From Ohtaekwangia koreensis (GTDB taxonomy: Bacteria > Bacteroidota > Bacteroidia > Cytophagales > Cyclobacteriaceae), in the NCBI RefSeq assembly GCF_900167975.1, contig NZ_FUZU01000004.1:806001-870000 (forward strand): a stretch of DNA of 64,000 bases, read 5' to 3'. The position numbers and the translations under genes are program-made. The notes under the pieces are model-generated. The model saw only the letters and a program-made list of their open reading frames with translations, did no database searches and was not told the origin of the DNA. Positions 19,166 through 28,938 of this stretch are shown here, one piece after another. Each line of letters opens with the position of its first letter. The stretch's first letter is position 1.

Positions 19166-21010
19166 GGTGATCTCAAATGAAGTTTGTGATGGATCAATCG
19201 TGTCAGTCAGAATACTTTTGCCATTAACGTTCGTTATTTCAACCCTTGAAAAACCGGGAGATGGTAATTCTATAGTAAAAAAATTTGTGGCAGGGTTCGG
19301 AAATGCTTTCAAAGATCTGTTTGATTCAGATGCTATAGCCGTCACGTTGTCTCCACTTTCAACCAGTATATAACTAACGGATCGTGCCGGTGCTGTGATC
19401 TTTACTCCTGCGCCAATGAGCGCGCTCTTTGCTTTTACAGATTCTACATCAGAAGGGCCGCCAGAAGCTAATGTTGTACCCGCACCATTAACATATACCT
19501 TTCGGGAGAATTCACCATTGTCTGGTCCTCCGGTTAAAGTATATACATAATACCGACTGCCATAACCAAAATTCTGGAGATTAACAGCTACTGTTTGCTC
19601 CGAAGTACCTTTGTTAATAACAACGATACCGGATTGCCCCGATTCAAACTTGGAGGCATACGCTACCACATCACTACTTCCTGATACAGATGCGCTAACC
19701 ATATCACTTCCAAAGTATTTCTGAAAATAATACATATAATAATAAACGGGCCTTGGGTTCCACCTTACTTTATTATCGGGTTCATCTCCCTGGCTGAACA
19801 TACCATGATCATTGCCGTCTCCCCATGAATTTGCCAGGTCCCATCGACTGGCTTCACCATATTTATTCTTTATCAATTCCCCCAATACCAAGGCTGCGTG
19901 CATTCCATTTATATAGGACACTTGTTGTTTGGAGCCTTCCGCAAATATATTCCACTCGGTAAGTGCTATAGGTTTCTGTGTAACACCCGCTGTAATCATG
20001 GCATTGGTTACATATTGCATCATATCGTGTGTTACAGTGGATGCTGTAGCTAGTATCTCTGCTGCTGTAGAATTAGTCTGATACGGTGTATAGTAACTAT
20101 GAATAATATAAAAATCAGGTGTGTTTACAGATTTCTGAAATACTCCGGCATTCCAGGTTTTGTCGGTTGCAGTGGCCCAACTGGCAGGCTCTTCCTGGAG
20201 TAGTTGTGCACCTATATATATAGTGGTTCCTGTTTCGGAAGCTGCTGCCCGCATTGAATCTGCAAAGACTTTAAAATGTTCACCGTATAGGCTCCCCGTT
20301 ATAATCTGTGGCTGTCCATCTTTATTATCCGCTGTGTTAATGCGATAGCCTGCCTGCCAGGTTCCGTTGCTTTCATTACCGATTTCCCAAAACTTTGTTT
20401 TACCATTATCGTAACGAACCCATTCTGCTGCAAGATGTGCAGCTGCTGCAACAGGGTTAGCAGCCTTGCTATAGCGCGCGTATGAATAGTTTATGGTAAT
20501 GATACCGGTACTGCCGGTCATGCTCAACATTTGATAATAATTATCCAGAGTCATTGTCCAATTAGCAGTATTGCCACCATACCAGTAAGGATCCGAAGTA
20601 GTTCCTACACCGTTCGCATCCAGTATTACTTCAGGAACATCTGCAGGAAGGTCAGTTTTATCCTTGGCATTCCAAAAGTAGAGGCTGCTGATGTTACCGC
20701 CTGGAAAACGAAGAAGATTAGGAGATAATGTTTTTATATGATTGATCAATGAAGGCTGATCTACCATTTGTGACATGTATATATTTGCGTTATTACCAAA
20801 TATATACTTAGACACTGGTGCTATAATATCGGAATGGTTTACAATAACAGTGGCTGTGCTGCTTTTGGATGGTTTTTGAAGATCCTCGTAGGAAGAAGGA
20901 TTCGTTATGGACTTGGGATCTGCGTCATTCAAAAAAAACCCTTGTGGATTTTGGGCGTATGTCAAGATACTCAGCATCAGCAGAAGTATAGTCAGGCGAA
21001 TACTCTTCAT
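19088..21010 (-). CDS. Clan GH-A hydrolase, GH51-like, with T9SS C-terminal domain
   Basis: A 640-residue protein with a signal peptide (about 1-19). The catalytic barrel shows LLRFPGGNIS at about 100, WEIGNES with the likely acid/base Glu213, and ALTEWN with the likely nucleophile Glu352. These motifs resemble GH51 arabinofuranosidases and endoglucanases. A beta-sandwich follows (to about 550), then a T9SS sorting domain (FPNPATNFF to KDTLYTRIVLK). The protein should therefore be exported by the type IX system and attached to, or released from, the surface. It is fourth after SusC, SusD and the glycan-binding protein. GH79 or a related clan A family is a possible alternative. Confidence 0.75.
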   Translation of the reverse strand: MKSIRLTILLLMLSILTYAQNPQGFFLNDADPKSITNPSSYEDLQKPSKSSTATVIVNHSDIIAPVSKYIFGNNANIYMSQMVDQPSLINHIKTLSPNLLRFPGGNISSLYFWNAKDKTDLPADVPEVILDANGVGTTSDPYWYGGNTANWTMTLDNYYQMLSMTGSTGIITINYSYARYSKAANPVAAAAHLAAEWVRYDNGKTKFWEIGNESNGTWQAGYRINTADNKDGQPQIITGSLYGEHFKVFADSMRAAASETGTTIYIGAQLLQEEPASWATATDKTWNAGVFQKSVNTPDFYIIHSYYTPYQTNSTAAEILATASTVTHDMMQYVTNAMITAGVTQKPIALTEWNIFAEGSKQQVSYINGMHAALVLGELIKNKYGEASRWDLANSWGDGNDHGMFSQGDEPDNKVRWNPRPVYYYMYYFQKYFGSDMVSASVSGSSDVVAYASKFESGQSGIVVINKGTSEQTVAVNLQNFGYGSRYYVYTLTGGPDNGEFSRKVYVNGAGTTLASGGPSDVESVKAKSALIGAGVKITAPARSVSYILVESGDNVTAIASESNRSLKAFPNPATNFFTIELPSPGFSRVEITNVNGKSILTDTIDPSQTSFEITGKFSPGLYFVRLIGKDTLYTRIVLK

Positions 21011-21066
21011 GATATAGTATTTATTAAAAAATATTTTTTGAACTGATTGAATACTCTGGTAATTAA

Positions 21067-21097
21067 GAAGAGGCCGTCTTGTGAGACAAGCCTCTTC
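21067..21097 (-). terminator. Hairpin between glycan-binding protein and GH51-like gene
   Basis: Arms GAAGAGGC and GCCTCTTC enclose a second short stem (GTCT/AGAC). It lies 29 bp after the stop codon of the surface glycan-binding gene and 57 bp ahead of the GH51-like start. It may attenuate transcription so that SusCD and the binding protein are made in excess of the enzyme. Confidence 0.5.
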
Positions 21098-21125
21098 AGG
21101 AGTAAAAAAAACAGCTATTATTTAG

Positions 21126-22295
21126 TTATTTATCAACGATCCTTAAATTATCTAACGCTACATAGTGCGATGCAATCACTGTTGCATCCTCTGCACCGTT
21201 GCTGAAGTCTACACGCACATCACGGATCTTGGAGATATCACTTATTCTAACAATTGGGTCGGCCTGTGTATCGCCATTATACTTATAGAAATCAGAAAGT
21301 GGAATATAAAACGTTTTCCATCCTTCAGTTTTAAGACCCGTTGTACGATAGGTATCAGTGTCCCATGGCTTGAATTTATATTTGAAATGGTCGCCACCAT
21401 CAATACCTATATCTATTACATAATATCCGGCCTTCCAGGATTCAACAACATTTACTTCCATTTTGAAATATTTATCTTCATGCGATGCTGCCGGAAGACC
21501 GAAATCAAAATAGCATGTTGAAATTACCCAGCTTCCGTTATAACCGGTTGCTGGAAGATCAGTTTGCTTAATGCGTGAGTAGCGGCCGGAAATCACAGGT
21601 AATTCCGAATTGTCGGGATCGATCCTTTCTGCATCGCCCCAGCAAACATCAGAGCCCCAACCCGTGGCAGGTATATCAAAGTTGATAAGTCTTCCGTCGG
21701 TTTCATGTGTACGGAAAGTAGACGTAGTCTCTCCTCCTGCTCCAACAACGGTCACGGTAGATGTTGTTACATCCTGCGGCATGACAAATGTTACTTCGCT
21801 ATCTGTAAAACTTACTATCTCTGCTTCTGTTGACCCCACGAGCACCTTGGTAATCAGAAAGAAATAGCTACCCAATACTTTATTCTCTTCACCGGGTATA
21901 CCAAACTCATTATACAAAGCGGTTATTTCAGGCGGTGGTAACACAACATTAAAATCTATGCTTACTTGTTCGCCACTAGCAGTTACCAATGTTATTTTAT
22001 TGGTAACTTCTTTGGGCGCAGCATCAGGTACTGCAATGATAATGTTGTTATCGGTTACATATACCGGGCTTGGTATAACCGTTACGTCATTGAACATGAC
22101 GGCACGTACCGATCCCAGGTTAGACCCTTGTATAGCAATGGTCTGATTGAATTCTGCACCTGTAATCGTGCTATCCTTTTCTATAACCCGGATGTTGGTC
22201 ACCACGGGGGAAGCTACTTCGTTTTCTTCACACGAAAGCAGCACGGTTGCAGCAATGCACACCGTTACTATCACGTTGACTATATTTCTCTTCAT
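21126..22295 (-). CDS. Surface glycan-binding lipoprotein (IPT/TIG, SGBP-B type)
   Basis: A 389-residue lipoprotein (lipidated Cys22, followed by EENE, which favours surface display). Two or more IPT/TIG Ig-like domains (about 30-205, for example ITGAEFNQTIAIQGSNL) lead to a beta-sandwich binding domain (about 210-389, WGSDVCWGDAERID to HYVALDNLRIVDK). This layout matches the surface glycan-binding proteins coded after SusD, best known from xyloglucan loci. It would hold the polysaccharide at the outer membrane for the SusCD transporter. It starts 32 bp after the SusD stop codon. The aromatic residues W and Y in the last domain are probable sugar platforms. Confidence 0.85.
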   Translation of the reverse strand: MKRNIVNVIVTVCIAATVLLSCEENEVASPVVTNIRVIEKDSTITGAEFNQTIAIQGSNLGSVRAVMFNDVTVIPSPVYVTDNNIIIAVPDAAPKEVTNKITLVTASGEQVSIDFNVVLPPPEITALYNEFGIPGEENKVLGSYFFLITKVLVGSTEAEIVSFTDSEVTFVMPQDVTTSTVTVVGAGGETTSTFRTHETDGRLINFDIPATGWGSDVCWGDAERIDPDNSELPVISGRYSRIKQTDLPATGYNGSWVISTCYFDFGLPAASHEDKYFKMEVNVVESWKAGYYVIDIGIDGGDHFKYKFKPWDTDTYRTTGLKTEGWKTFYIPLSDFYKYNGDTQADPIVRISDISKIRDVRVDFSNGAEDATVIASHYVALDNLRIVDK

Positions 22296-22327
22296 GTTAT
22301 TCGTTATTAAAAGGAATATTCATCCCG

Positions 22328-24007
22328 TTAGTTTGCCAGTTTACTGAAATCAAAATCTACTGCTGACTTTCTAAGTGAAGGTGCTTTCACCAACTCAGCA
22401 TCCGGATACGGGAAGTAAAAATTATCCTCGGTAGCAGGGAAGAATCGTGTTATGTCCACACCATCGGCATCTTGTGTAGGATACGTAACAGTATATTGAC
22501 GAGGATTATCTGTACCTGCAACATAGTCTATAGTATATGGACCTTTATCCTGCTTGCTGATGATATCCAGGGTTCCATCGGCACCATTCATATTGAAGTA
22601 TGACAGGCGAACAAGTTCATGCCAGTATCTTCCTTCCATTGCCAGCTCGATGCGCTTCTCATTAAATATATCCATAAATGTAACCGTAGTGAGATCGGCC
22701 AGTCCGGCACGTGTACGAATAGCGTTCACATATTGCAATGCCTCCCCATCAGACGTTACTGAACTATTTCCCAAGATCGCTTCAGCATAGATCAGGTATA
22801 CTTCTGCCAGGCGCATCATATAAGTATTAATATAGGCTGTCATGAACTGACCATTTCCACCATTGTCATCAGGGCCACCAATGATATACTTCTTGATGTT
22901 TGCCACATCATTTATAGTATAGGTTACGGATGCGTCTGAAAAGTATTCCAGTTCAGGGTAACGATCACCATTAAACATGAACGTTGGCTTTCTGCGAATG
23001 TCATCCTGGTTAGCCATATAGTATTTCACCAGGTCTGCTGACGCACCGTGTGCACGTCCCCAACCATCGCCTTGGTTACCGATCAGTTCCGGGCCAAATG
23101 CCATATAGGCTTGGAAGGTATTGTTCACACCCCATGGTTCGCGTATCGGAAGCCATAGTAATGCAAACAGCGTTTCATTATTTATACTCTGTGCATTGTT
23201 ATTCGTGCTGAGGAACAGATCGCTATAATTCTGCAACAGTGTGAGTCCGCTATTCATGATCACATCCTTTGCATAATATTTAGCACTGTCGAGATCTGTC
23301 TGATTGCGTGAGCCTACACCGGCTCCTATACCTGCATGTGTCAGGAACGCGCGGGCCAGCATACCTTCTGCAGAATATTTTGTGAGTCGTCCGGGCTGTA
23401 TTGGTGTAGTCGGAAGGTTTTTTGCAGCATACCGAAAATCTCGGATAGCGAATTCCCATATACTGGACACGGTGTTCTTACGAATCGTAGTGTCGCTCAG
23501 TATCGCAAGATTGTCATAAATGATCGGTACTTCTTTCCAGATGCTGGTCAGGTATGTATAGGCGAGCCCGCGCATGAAGCGTGCTTCTGCTATAGCATGA
23601 TTTTTCACAGCAGGTGTAACGTTGGTGCCATAGCGGTTAACATTCTCGATCACCATGTTGCTTTGCGCAATAATCTTGTAGAATGAAGCATACGCGCTGA
23701 GCAACGGGCCGTCTGTTGCACTTACTGCGAACTTGTAATAATCATCGTAGTCGTTGGAGAGCATGTTACCGGCACGTGCATCACCAATACCAAACGATGT
23801 TTTATCGTTAAAATCAAACCACACAATGTTATACAAAGGCGCGGTGGCCATTATTACCTCTTCGTCTGTTTGATAGTATATACCATCCGTGAGTGTATCC
23901 ATCGGAGGTCTTTCCAAAAAGCTATCGCTACATGCTGCTGTCAGTATGCTGAGGGGCAGTGCGAATGCTATATATTTCCAAAGTCTTGCCTGTTTCATGG
24001 TTTCCAT
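22328..24007 (-). CDS. SusD-family starch-binding-like lipoprotein
   Basis: A 559-residue SusD/RagB protein with lipoprotein signal (Cys26, then SDSFLERPPMDTLTD). Helical TPR-like repeats frame the fold; the features ARFMRGLAYTYL near 145 and RLAEVYLIYAEAI near 405 are typical. It ends with the usual FPYPDAELVKAP segment. SusD proteins act as a lid over the SusC barrel and bind the oligosaccharide. The gene begins 18 bp after the SusC stop codon. ATG at 23998 (residue 4) would be an equally good start. Confidence 0.92.
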   Translation of the reverse strand: METMKQARLWKYIAFALPLSILTAACSDSFLERPPMDTLTDGIYYQTDEEVIMATAPLYNIVWFDFNDKTSFGIGDARAGNMLSNDYDDYYKFAVSATDGPLLSAYASFYKIIAQSNMVIENVNRYGTNVTPAVKNHAIAEARFMRGLAYTYLTSIWKEVPIIYDNLAILSDTTIRKNTVSSIWEFAIRDFRYAAKNLPTTPIQPGRLTKYSAEGMLARAFLTHAGIGAGVGSRNQTDLDSAKYYAKDVIMNSGLTLLQNYSDLFLSTNNNAQSINNETLFALLWLPIREPWGVNNTFQAYMAFGPELIGNQGDGWGRAHGASADLVKYYMANQDDIRRKPTFMFNGDRYPELEYFSDASVTYTINDVANIKKYIIGGPDDNGGNGQFMTAYINTYMMRLAEVYLIYAEAILGNSSVTSDGEALQYVNAIRTRAGLADLTTVTFMDIFNEKRIELAMEGRYWHELVRLSYFNMNGADGTLDIISKQDKGPYTIDYVAGTDNPRQYTVTYPTQDADGVDITRFFPATEDNFYFPYPDAELVKAPSLRKSAVDFDFSKLAN

Positions 24008-24025
24008 AGATTATATATACAGGGA

Positions 24026-27000
24026 TTAAAATTCAATTTGAAGACTGACATTATATTGTCGAGTAGTCGGATAGCGTCCATAGTCAACACCAACAAATCC
24101 GCGCCCCTGATTACCAGAGAAGAATGTACCTACTTCGGGATCGTATCCGGAATATTTAGTGAACGTGTGCAGATTCTGAACATTGGCGGCAATGCGTAAA
24201 CCATTCAGATGAACTCTGGATACCAGTGCTCTCGGCAATCTGTAGGCGAGCTGCACGTTCTTGATCCGCATAAACGATCCATCCTCTACAAACCACTGTG
24301 ATGGTCTCGAGTTTCCATTGGCATCGGTAGACGAAATGCGTTGTACGTTATGGCCGGGATTCAGAATCTGCGGATTATCGGCAGCATTATTACTGCTTAC
24401 ACGTGCATAATCGAATACAGAACTGAGTAATCCATTTCCTGTATTGCTACCATTGGGATTGCCGTTTCTGAATTTCACAAAGTTGAATATATCATTACCA
24501 GAAACACCTTGCAGGAATATCATCAGTTCAAAGTTCTTATAGGTAAACGTGTTGGTAAATCCGAAATTAAATTTAGGCCATGGGTTTCCTATGATGACAC
24601 GATCATCCTGGTCTATAACACCATCGTTATTCTGATCTTTATACTTGATGTCGCCAACCCATGATCCGTTGTCGGCATTAATCTGGTTAGATGTTGTAGG
24701 AGTCTGACGCGCGTGTCCCTCAATATCAGATATACTCTGGAACAATCCTTCTGCCTCGTATCCATAGAACTGCCACGCAGGCTGACCAACTACTACACGG
24801 GAATCGAAGCCAGGCATGAACCACGCATCATTAACAAGTGGTGTGCCGCGGTACATCTCCGTTACTTTGTTATGATCCATCGAGAACACAAGTCCACTTT
24901 TCCAACCAAGAGCGCCTTCTGTATTAACCGTATTAAGTGTTATACCAAAGCCTCTGTTCTCAAGTGCTCCTATATTGGTATAAGGAAAAGATATATATCC
25001 CGGGGAATAATTCTGATTACCTCCGGTATAATATGGCAGGTTGTTTTGCGAAATGAGGTTGTCTGTATTCTTCAGATAGGCATCAGCAATCAACTCGATG
25101 CGATTGTTGAACATATGCAGATCAAAACCTACGTTAAAGCTTTTTGTGCTTTCCCACTTGAACTCCGGATTTGAAAAGTTACCCACCAGATATCCTGTTC
25201 CCCAGGCTGTAGGTATAGCAGACAATGCTCCATAGTACGTTGCTCCACCTGCTTGTTGATTTCCAGTAAGTCCGTACTCTACTCGTAATTTCAAGTCGTT
25301 AACAGAAGAGGATATACCAGACATGAACGATTCTTGCGATATACGCCATGCAGCAGAAACAGAAGGAAAATATCCCCAACGATTTTCCGGACCGAACGAT
25401 GGCGAACCATCTGCACGCAGTGTAGCCTGTACGATATATTTCTCATTGAATACATAGTTCAATCTTCCGAAGTATGATTCCATGGCCCATGAACCCTTCG
25501 AACTGCTATTCGTTGCTGTCTTTGCATCTCCTCCTGGTAGTTCATGAACACTATTTGAAACAAATCCACTACGCGTACCGGTAAGACCTTCAAATGTTCC
25601 CTCTTGTGCTTCATGGCTCACCATAGCTGTTATAGCATGCTTGCCGATATTGAGGTTATACCGCAGCAACATGTTCCATAACCATCCTATGTTGTTGCTG
25701 GCAGTGCGTGTAGACGTAGCTGTTTCATTTTCAAAGCCACCAAAAACATAGCTGGGTTTGTAGATATAATTATTAGTGAACTGCGCATTGCCATTTAGCT
25801 CTGTTCTAAACACAAGTCCTTTCACGATATTTATATCAGCATATATACCTCCTATCGCTTGTATTCTTCGAAACTTATTTTCGTTGATCAACGCGAGAGC
25901 TACCGGGTTTGTTTGGCGGAATTGTGTTTGACTAGGGCCGCCCCATGTACCATCTATATTCTTCAACGGTACTGCTGGCGACTGACTTATCGCTATATTG
26001 ATAAGATCATCATTGGTTACCGTGAGGTCCTCATTGGTAATGCTGGTGTTGAAGTTCGTACCTATCTTCAGCCATTTCCGGGTCTGGTTATCGAGGTTCA
26101 TGCGTATACCATACCGTTTGAAAGCAGAACCAACCGCTACACCATCCTGATTGAAATATTCACCGGAAAGATAGAAGGTAGTCTTATCTGTACCTCCGCT
26201 CATCGAGAGCTGGTGCTTCATCATGGCTGCGCGCTGAAATAACTCTTTCTGCCAGTTTGTTCCTTCACCCAATAGAGAAGGATCAGAGAATTCATCCGGC
26301 ACCGTGTAATTTGCCAATACAGATTTTATATCGTTCTGATATTCGGCATACTCACGAAGGTTCATAGTAGGAAGAAACTTCGGTATATCCTGTAAGGTAT
26401 AAAAAGTGTTATAGCTGAATTTTGTTTCTCCTGGTTTACCACGTTTCGTTGTGATCACAATTACACCATTGGATGCACGCGAGCCATATACCGAAGTGGC
26501 GGATGGTCCTTGCAGAATGTTGAGAGACTCTATATCATCGGGGTTAATACCCGACAAAGGGTTTGATGTTGTTCCGTTCGACCCCATGATCTGCACACCG
26601 TCAATAACGTACATGGGTTCGGTATTACCATTGATCGAATTTATACCACGTATCTTCACAGACAACGGTGCCCCTGGCTGTCCACTGTTAGCTGATACAT
26701 AAACATTCGCAGCTCTTCCTTGTATAGCTTGCTCCAATGTTGTATTAACAGTCTTTTGTATATCAGAAGCCGTGAGTGAAACTTGTGAACTCGATAAATC
26801 GGTCCTTTTCATTTCACCGTATCCGACTACTACAATTTCCTGAAGTGTCTCAACATCCTCCTCTAACGCTACACTAAGGTTTGTTTGATTTCCTACTGGT
26901 TGTTCCACGGATCTATACCCAATGAAAGACATTACCAATACATCTTCAGCTCCTGCTTCAATAGTGAAGTTACCATTGGTATCAGAAGTTGTTCCAATTG

Positions 27001-27160
27001 TAGTTCCCTTCACTAGAACGTTAACTCCAGGCATTCCCTCGCCTGCTATATCCGTGATCCTTCCTGTTACTATCTGCTTCTGCGCATACACGCCCGTTGC
27101 AAATGCTAACAGAAACAGTATCACGGAGACTCGTAATAGTTTCCTGTAAAGTTTTGTCAT
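24026..27160 (-). CDS. SusC-family TonB-dependent oligosaccharide transporter
   Basis: A 1044-residue outer-membrane protein: signal peptide (about 1-26), carboxypeptidase-regulatory-like domain (about 30-110), TonB-box region EIVVVGYGEMKR, plug (about 120-240, with YVIDGVQI and SVYGSRASNGVI) and a 22-strand barrel that ends RQYNVSLQIEF. This is the import channel of the locus, powered by TonB-ExbBD, and forms a pair with the SusD lid. There is no anti-sigma/STN extension at the N-terminus, so control by an ECF sigma pair is unlikely; a regulator must lie elsewhere. It is the first gene of the SusC-SusD-binding protein-GH51-like unit. Confidence 0.95.
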   Translation of the reverse strand: MTKLYRKLLRVSVILFLLAFATGVYAQKQIVTGRITDIAGEGMPGVNVLVKGTTIGTTSDTNGNFTIEAGAEDVLVMSFIGYRSVEQPVGNQTNLSVALEEDVETLQEIVVVGYGEMKRTDLSSSQVSLTASDIQKTVNTTLEQAIQGRAANVYVSANSGQPGAPLSVKIRGINSINGNTEPMYVIDGVQIMGSNGTTSNPLSGINPDDIESLNILQGPSATSVYGSRASNGVIVITTKRGKPGETKFSYNTFYTLQDIPKFLPTMNLREYAEYQNDIKSVLANYTVPDEFSDPSLLGEGTNWQKELFQRAAMMKHQLSMSGGTDKTTFYLSGEYFNQDGVAVGSAFKRYGIRMNLDNQTRKWLKIGTNFNTSITNEDLTVTNDDLINIAISQSPAVPLKNIDGTWGGPSQTQFRQTNPVALALINENKFRRIQAIGGIYADINIVKGLVFRTELNGNAQFTNNYIYKPSYVFGGFENETATSTRTASNNIGWLWNMLLRYNLNIGKHAITAMVSHEAQEGTFEGLTGTRSGFVSNSVHELPGGDAKTATNSSSKGSWAMESYFGRLNYVFNEKYIVQATLRADGSPSFGPENRWGYFPSVSAAWRISQESFMSGISSSVNDLKLRVEYGLTGNQQAGGATYYGALSAIPTAWGTGYLVGNFSNPEFKWESTKSFNVGFDLHMFNNRIELIADAYLKNTDNLISQNNLPYYTGGNQNYSPGYISFPYTNIGALENRGFGITLNTVNTEGALGWKSGLVFSMDHNKVTEMYRGTPLVNDAWFMPGFDSRVVVGQPAWQFYGYEAEGLFQSISDIEGHARQTPTTSNQINADNGSWVGDIKYKDQNNDGVIDQDDRVIIGNPWPKFNFGFTNTFTYKNFELMIFLQGVSGNDIFNFVKFRNGNPNGSNTGNGLLSSVFDYARVSSNNAADNPQILNPGHNVQRISSTDANGNSRPSQWFVEDGSFMRIKNVQLAYRLPRALVSRVHLNGLRIAANVQNLHTFTKYSGYDPEVGTFFSGNQGRGFVGVDYGRYPTTRQYNVSLQIEF

Positions 27161-27713
27161 AGGTTAATTTTGGTTTAGCGGTTACTTTGTTTTTGCTTTT
27201 ATCTCTAGTCCTTTCGGAGTCGATTCTGTTTTAAAAGGAAGTTGGGTTGAGGTCTTTCACTTGGCGCGAACTGAGAAGGATTGATTTTGAGGGACGTCCC
27301 TGTTTTGTAAGATGGCTGCATCGCTTTCCTTCAAATCCAAATGGAGAAGGACAAGTATTCGCCTGAAGTGACAAAATAATATTCGATGGCTGCATTTTTC
27401 CCGCTAGATTGTTCTACACCGCAATCGTAATCCGACATAAAATTATCGTAAACGATTGCAATAAAGGTAAGCGATTCAACACCTAAGCTGAGGTATGGAT
27501 TTGTTTAGGAGTATGGGTGCAAACGTTAACAGGAGGGGCTAAAATGTATCAGAAGTACGTATTATTTGTTAACAACCCTCCAAAATATTCAAAATTCACG
27601 GGGTGGATCTAGTCCCTCTTAGTGGAATAAAATGGTGTTCCGAGTACACCAAAATGTACCGAAAAGACCTTTAACGGAAGGATGTTTAATGATGAATTAA
27701 AGGGAGATAATCA
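27161..27713. other. SusC upstream region with inverted half-sites
   Basis: No gene is seen in these 553 bp. They hold an 8-bp inverted repeat, GCAATCGT (27421-27428) and ACGATTGC (27452-27459), whose half-site resembles the LacI-type palindromes of the pectin locus, and inside it ATCGT/ACGAT (27445-27456). A second inverted repeat, TGGTGT/ACACCA, lies at 27633-27651. These are candidate operators for the SusCD unit, without further proof. Confidence 0.35.
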
Positions 27714-27812
27714 TCAAAGCGTAATGGCCAGTGATATAGAAATAGCGATTATCAGGTAGATGACCACTTCCAGAGCAAGCATCCATCTCGATTTCTTCTT
27801 AAGGTTGTCCAT
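27714..27812 (-). CDS. Small single-span membrane protein (32 residues)
   Basis: From ATG 27812 the reverse strand encodes a lysine-rich start (MDNLKKKSRWM) and a hydrophobic helix of about 20 residues (LEVVIYLIIAISISLAITL), then TGA. The positive-inside rule would place the N-terminus in the cytoplasm. An exact -7 box TACATTTG lies 23 bp upstream with a GTTG 18 bp further, giving a leader of about 17 nt, so it is probably expressed as its own unit. No family is recognised and there is no function to propose beyond membrane location. The compact promoter-to-start arrangement is the main reason to believe in it. Confidence 0.5.
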   Translation of the reverse strand: MDNLKKKSRWMLALEVVIYLIIAISISLAITL

Positions 27813-27835
27813 TAGCAACGATTGTTTGGGGTAAT

Positions 27836-27865
27836 CAAATGTACAGTCATCACCGCCTTTACAAC
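27836..27865 (-). promoter_or_regulatory. Promoter of the small membrane protein
   Basis: Reverse-strand GTTG (27862-27865) and TACATTTG (27836-27843) are 18 bp apart, close to the Bacteroidetes -33 TTTG / -7 TAnnTTTG pattern. Confidence 0.5.
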
Positions 27866-28398
27866 GTCATGAAATCGTTATGAATTAGGTGGGATTTGTT
27901 ATCTGCTTCATTATTTCAAGAAATAAATGAAGAATTGGTCATCAACCTATATCCAAGCGAAGTCATGCAATAATTATAAGTATATATGATTAAGAGGATA
28001 TTTAAGATACCAATCGTTGATTATAAAACTTTGCTCAAAGAAAAAACTAACCCTTATAAACACTAGCAGTAACACACCAGAACTATAAATAGTGAAGTCT
28101 ACTATCTTCGAGTATGTGCTATATATGTTAAGGAGTGCCAAAGGAATTGCGGGAATGTTTGATAATTCTCATTAAATGATAGATGCTCCAGCGTTGAAGT
28201 AGCCTCTTTATTAACCTAAAATCAATTCTAACTGTATAACTGCAACGGACACTCTGGTTAAAACTGCTGGAAAAAGTTAGAAATTGGTGAGAGCCATACA
28301 TACTATATTCAACAGGTATGTCCGAATATCAAAAATATGCGAAGAGAATTTTCTTATTGTCCTATCTTTCACAATCAATACATTAACATTAAAATCAG
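27866..28398. other. AT-rich gap before the GNAT gene
   Basis: No supported coding sequence or RNA gene. Close to its right end, TATCTTTC (28363-28370) could be a degenerate -7 box for the acetyltransferase gene, 28 bp before its start. Confidence 0.3.
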
Positions 28399-28911
28399 TT
28401 GAATACATCATCCGTTATAGCTGAAACAAATAATTTGGTTATCCGAAAGCTCAATGCCGAGGATGACATGTTTATCCTTAAACTGCTGAATACACCACAG
28501 TGGCTGCAGTATATTGGAGATAGAGGTGTAAGGAACGCAGACGATGCCCGAAAGTATATTCTTAACGGCCCCGTAACCAGCTATACACGTTTTGGGTTTG
28601 GTCTTTACCTCGTGGTCTTAAAAAATAAAAATACCCCTATCGGTATTTGTGGCTTGTTGAAGAGGGAGACGCTGCAAGATGTAGATCTGGGCTTTGCACT
28701 TTTACCCGAGTTCGTGGGAAAGGGATATGCCTACGAGTCTGCTTCAGCAGTTTTGCAATATGGTCGCACCGTTTTAGGGTTGAAGCGTATTGTAGCGATT
28801 ACAACGCCATCGAACAGCAATTCTAAAAGTCTCCTTACCCGCCTTGGGTTTGCCTTTGAGGAAAATGTAAAGCAGAATAATGAAGAGCTTATGCTGTTCG
28901 CAAGCAACTGA
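28399..28911 (+). CDS. GNAT-family N-acetyltransferase (RimJ/RimL-like)
   Basis: A 170-residue acetyltransferase of the Acetyltransf_3 kind: N-terminal strand NLVIRKLNAEDD, core WLQYIGDRGV near 33, LPEFVGKGYAYES near 107 as the acetyl-CoA pyrophosphate loop (variant of Q/RxxGxG/A), and the final strands TPSNSNSKSLLTRLGF. It would transfer an acetyl group from acetyl-CoA to an amine, possibly a protein N-terminus. The start must be TTG 28399: an in-frame TAA lies 6 bp upstream, and the first ATG is well inside the fold. It converges with the phosphopantetheinyl transferase gene 27 bp away. A link to the polyketide genes is not shown. Confidence 0.8.
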   Translation: MNTSSVIAETNNLVIRKLNAEDDMFILKLLNTPQWLQYIGDRGVRNADDARKYILNGPVTSYTRFGFGLYLVVLKNKNTPIGICGLLKRETLQDVDLGFALLPEFVGKGYAYESASAVLQYGRTVLGLKRIVAITTPSNSNSKSLLTRLGFAFEENVKQNNEELMLFASN

Positions 28912-28938
28912 TCTCGCTGCGCACTATACGATTAGAGT

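Noticed and set aside
27161-28398. Structured RNA or riboswitch in the gap between SusC and the GNAT gene
   Set aside because: No conserved aptamer-like pattern or GC-rich paired region was found; only short inverted repeats and the small membrane peptide gene.
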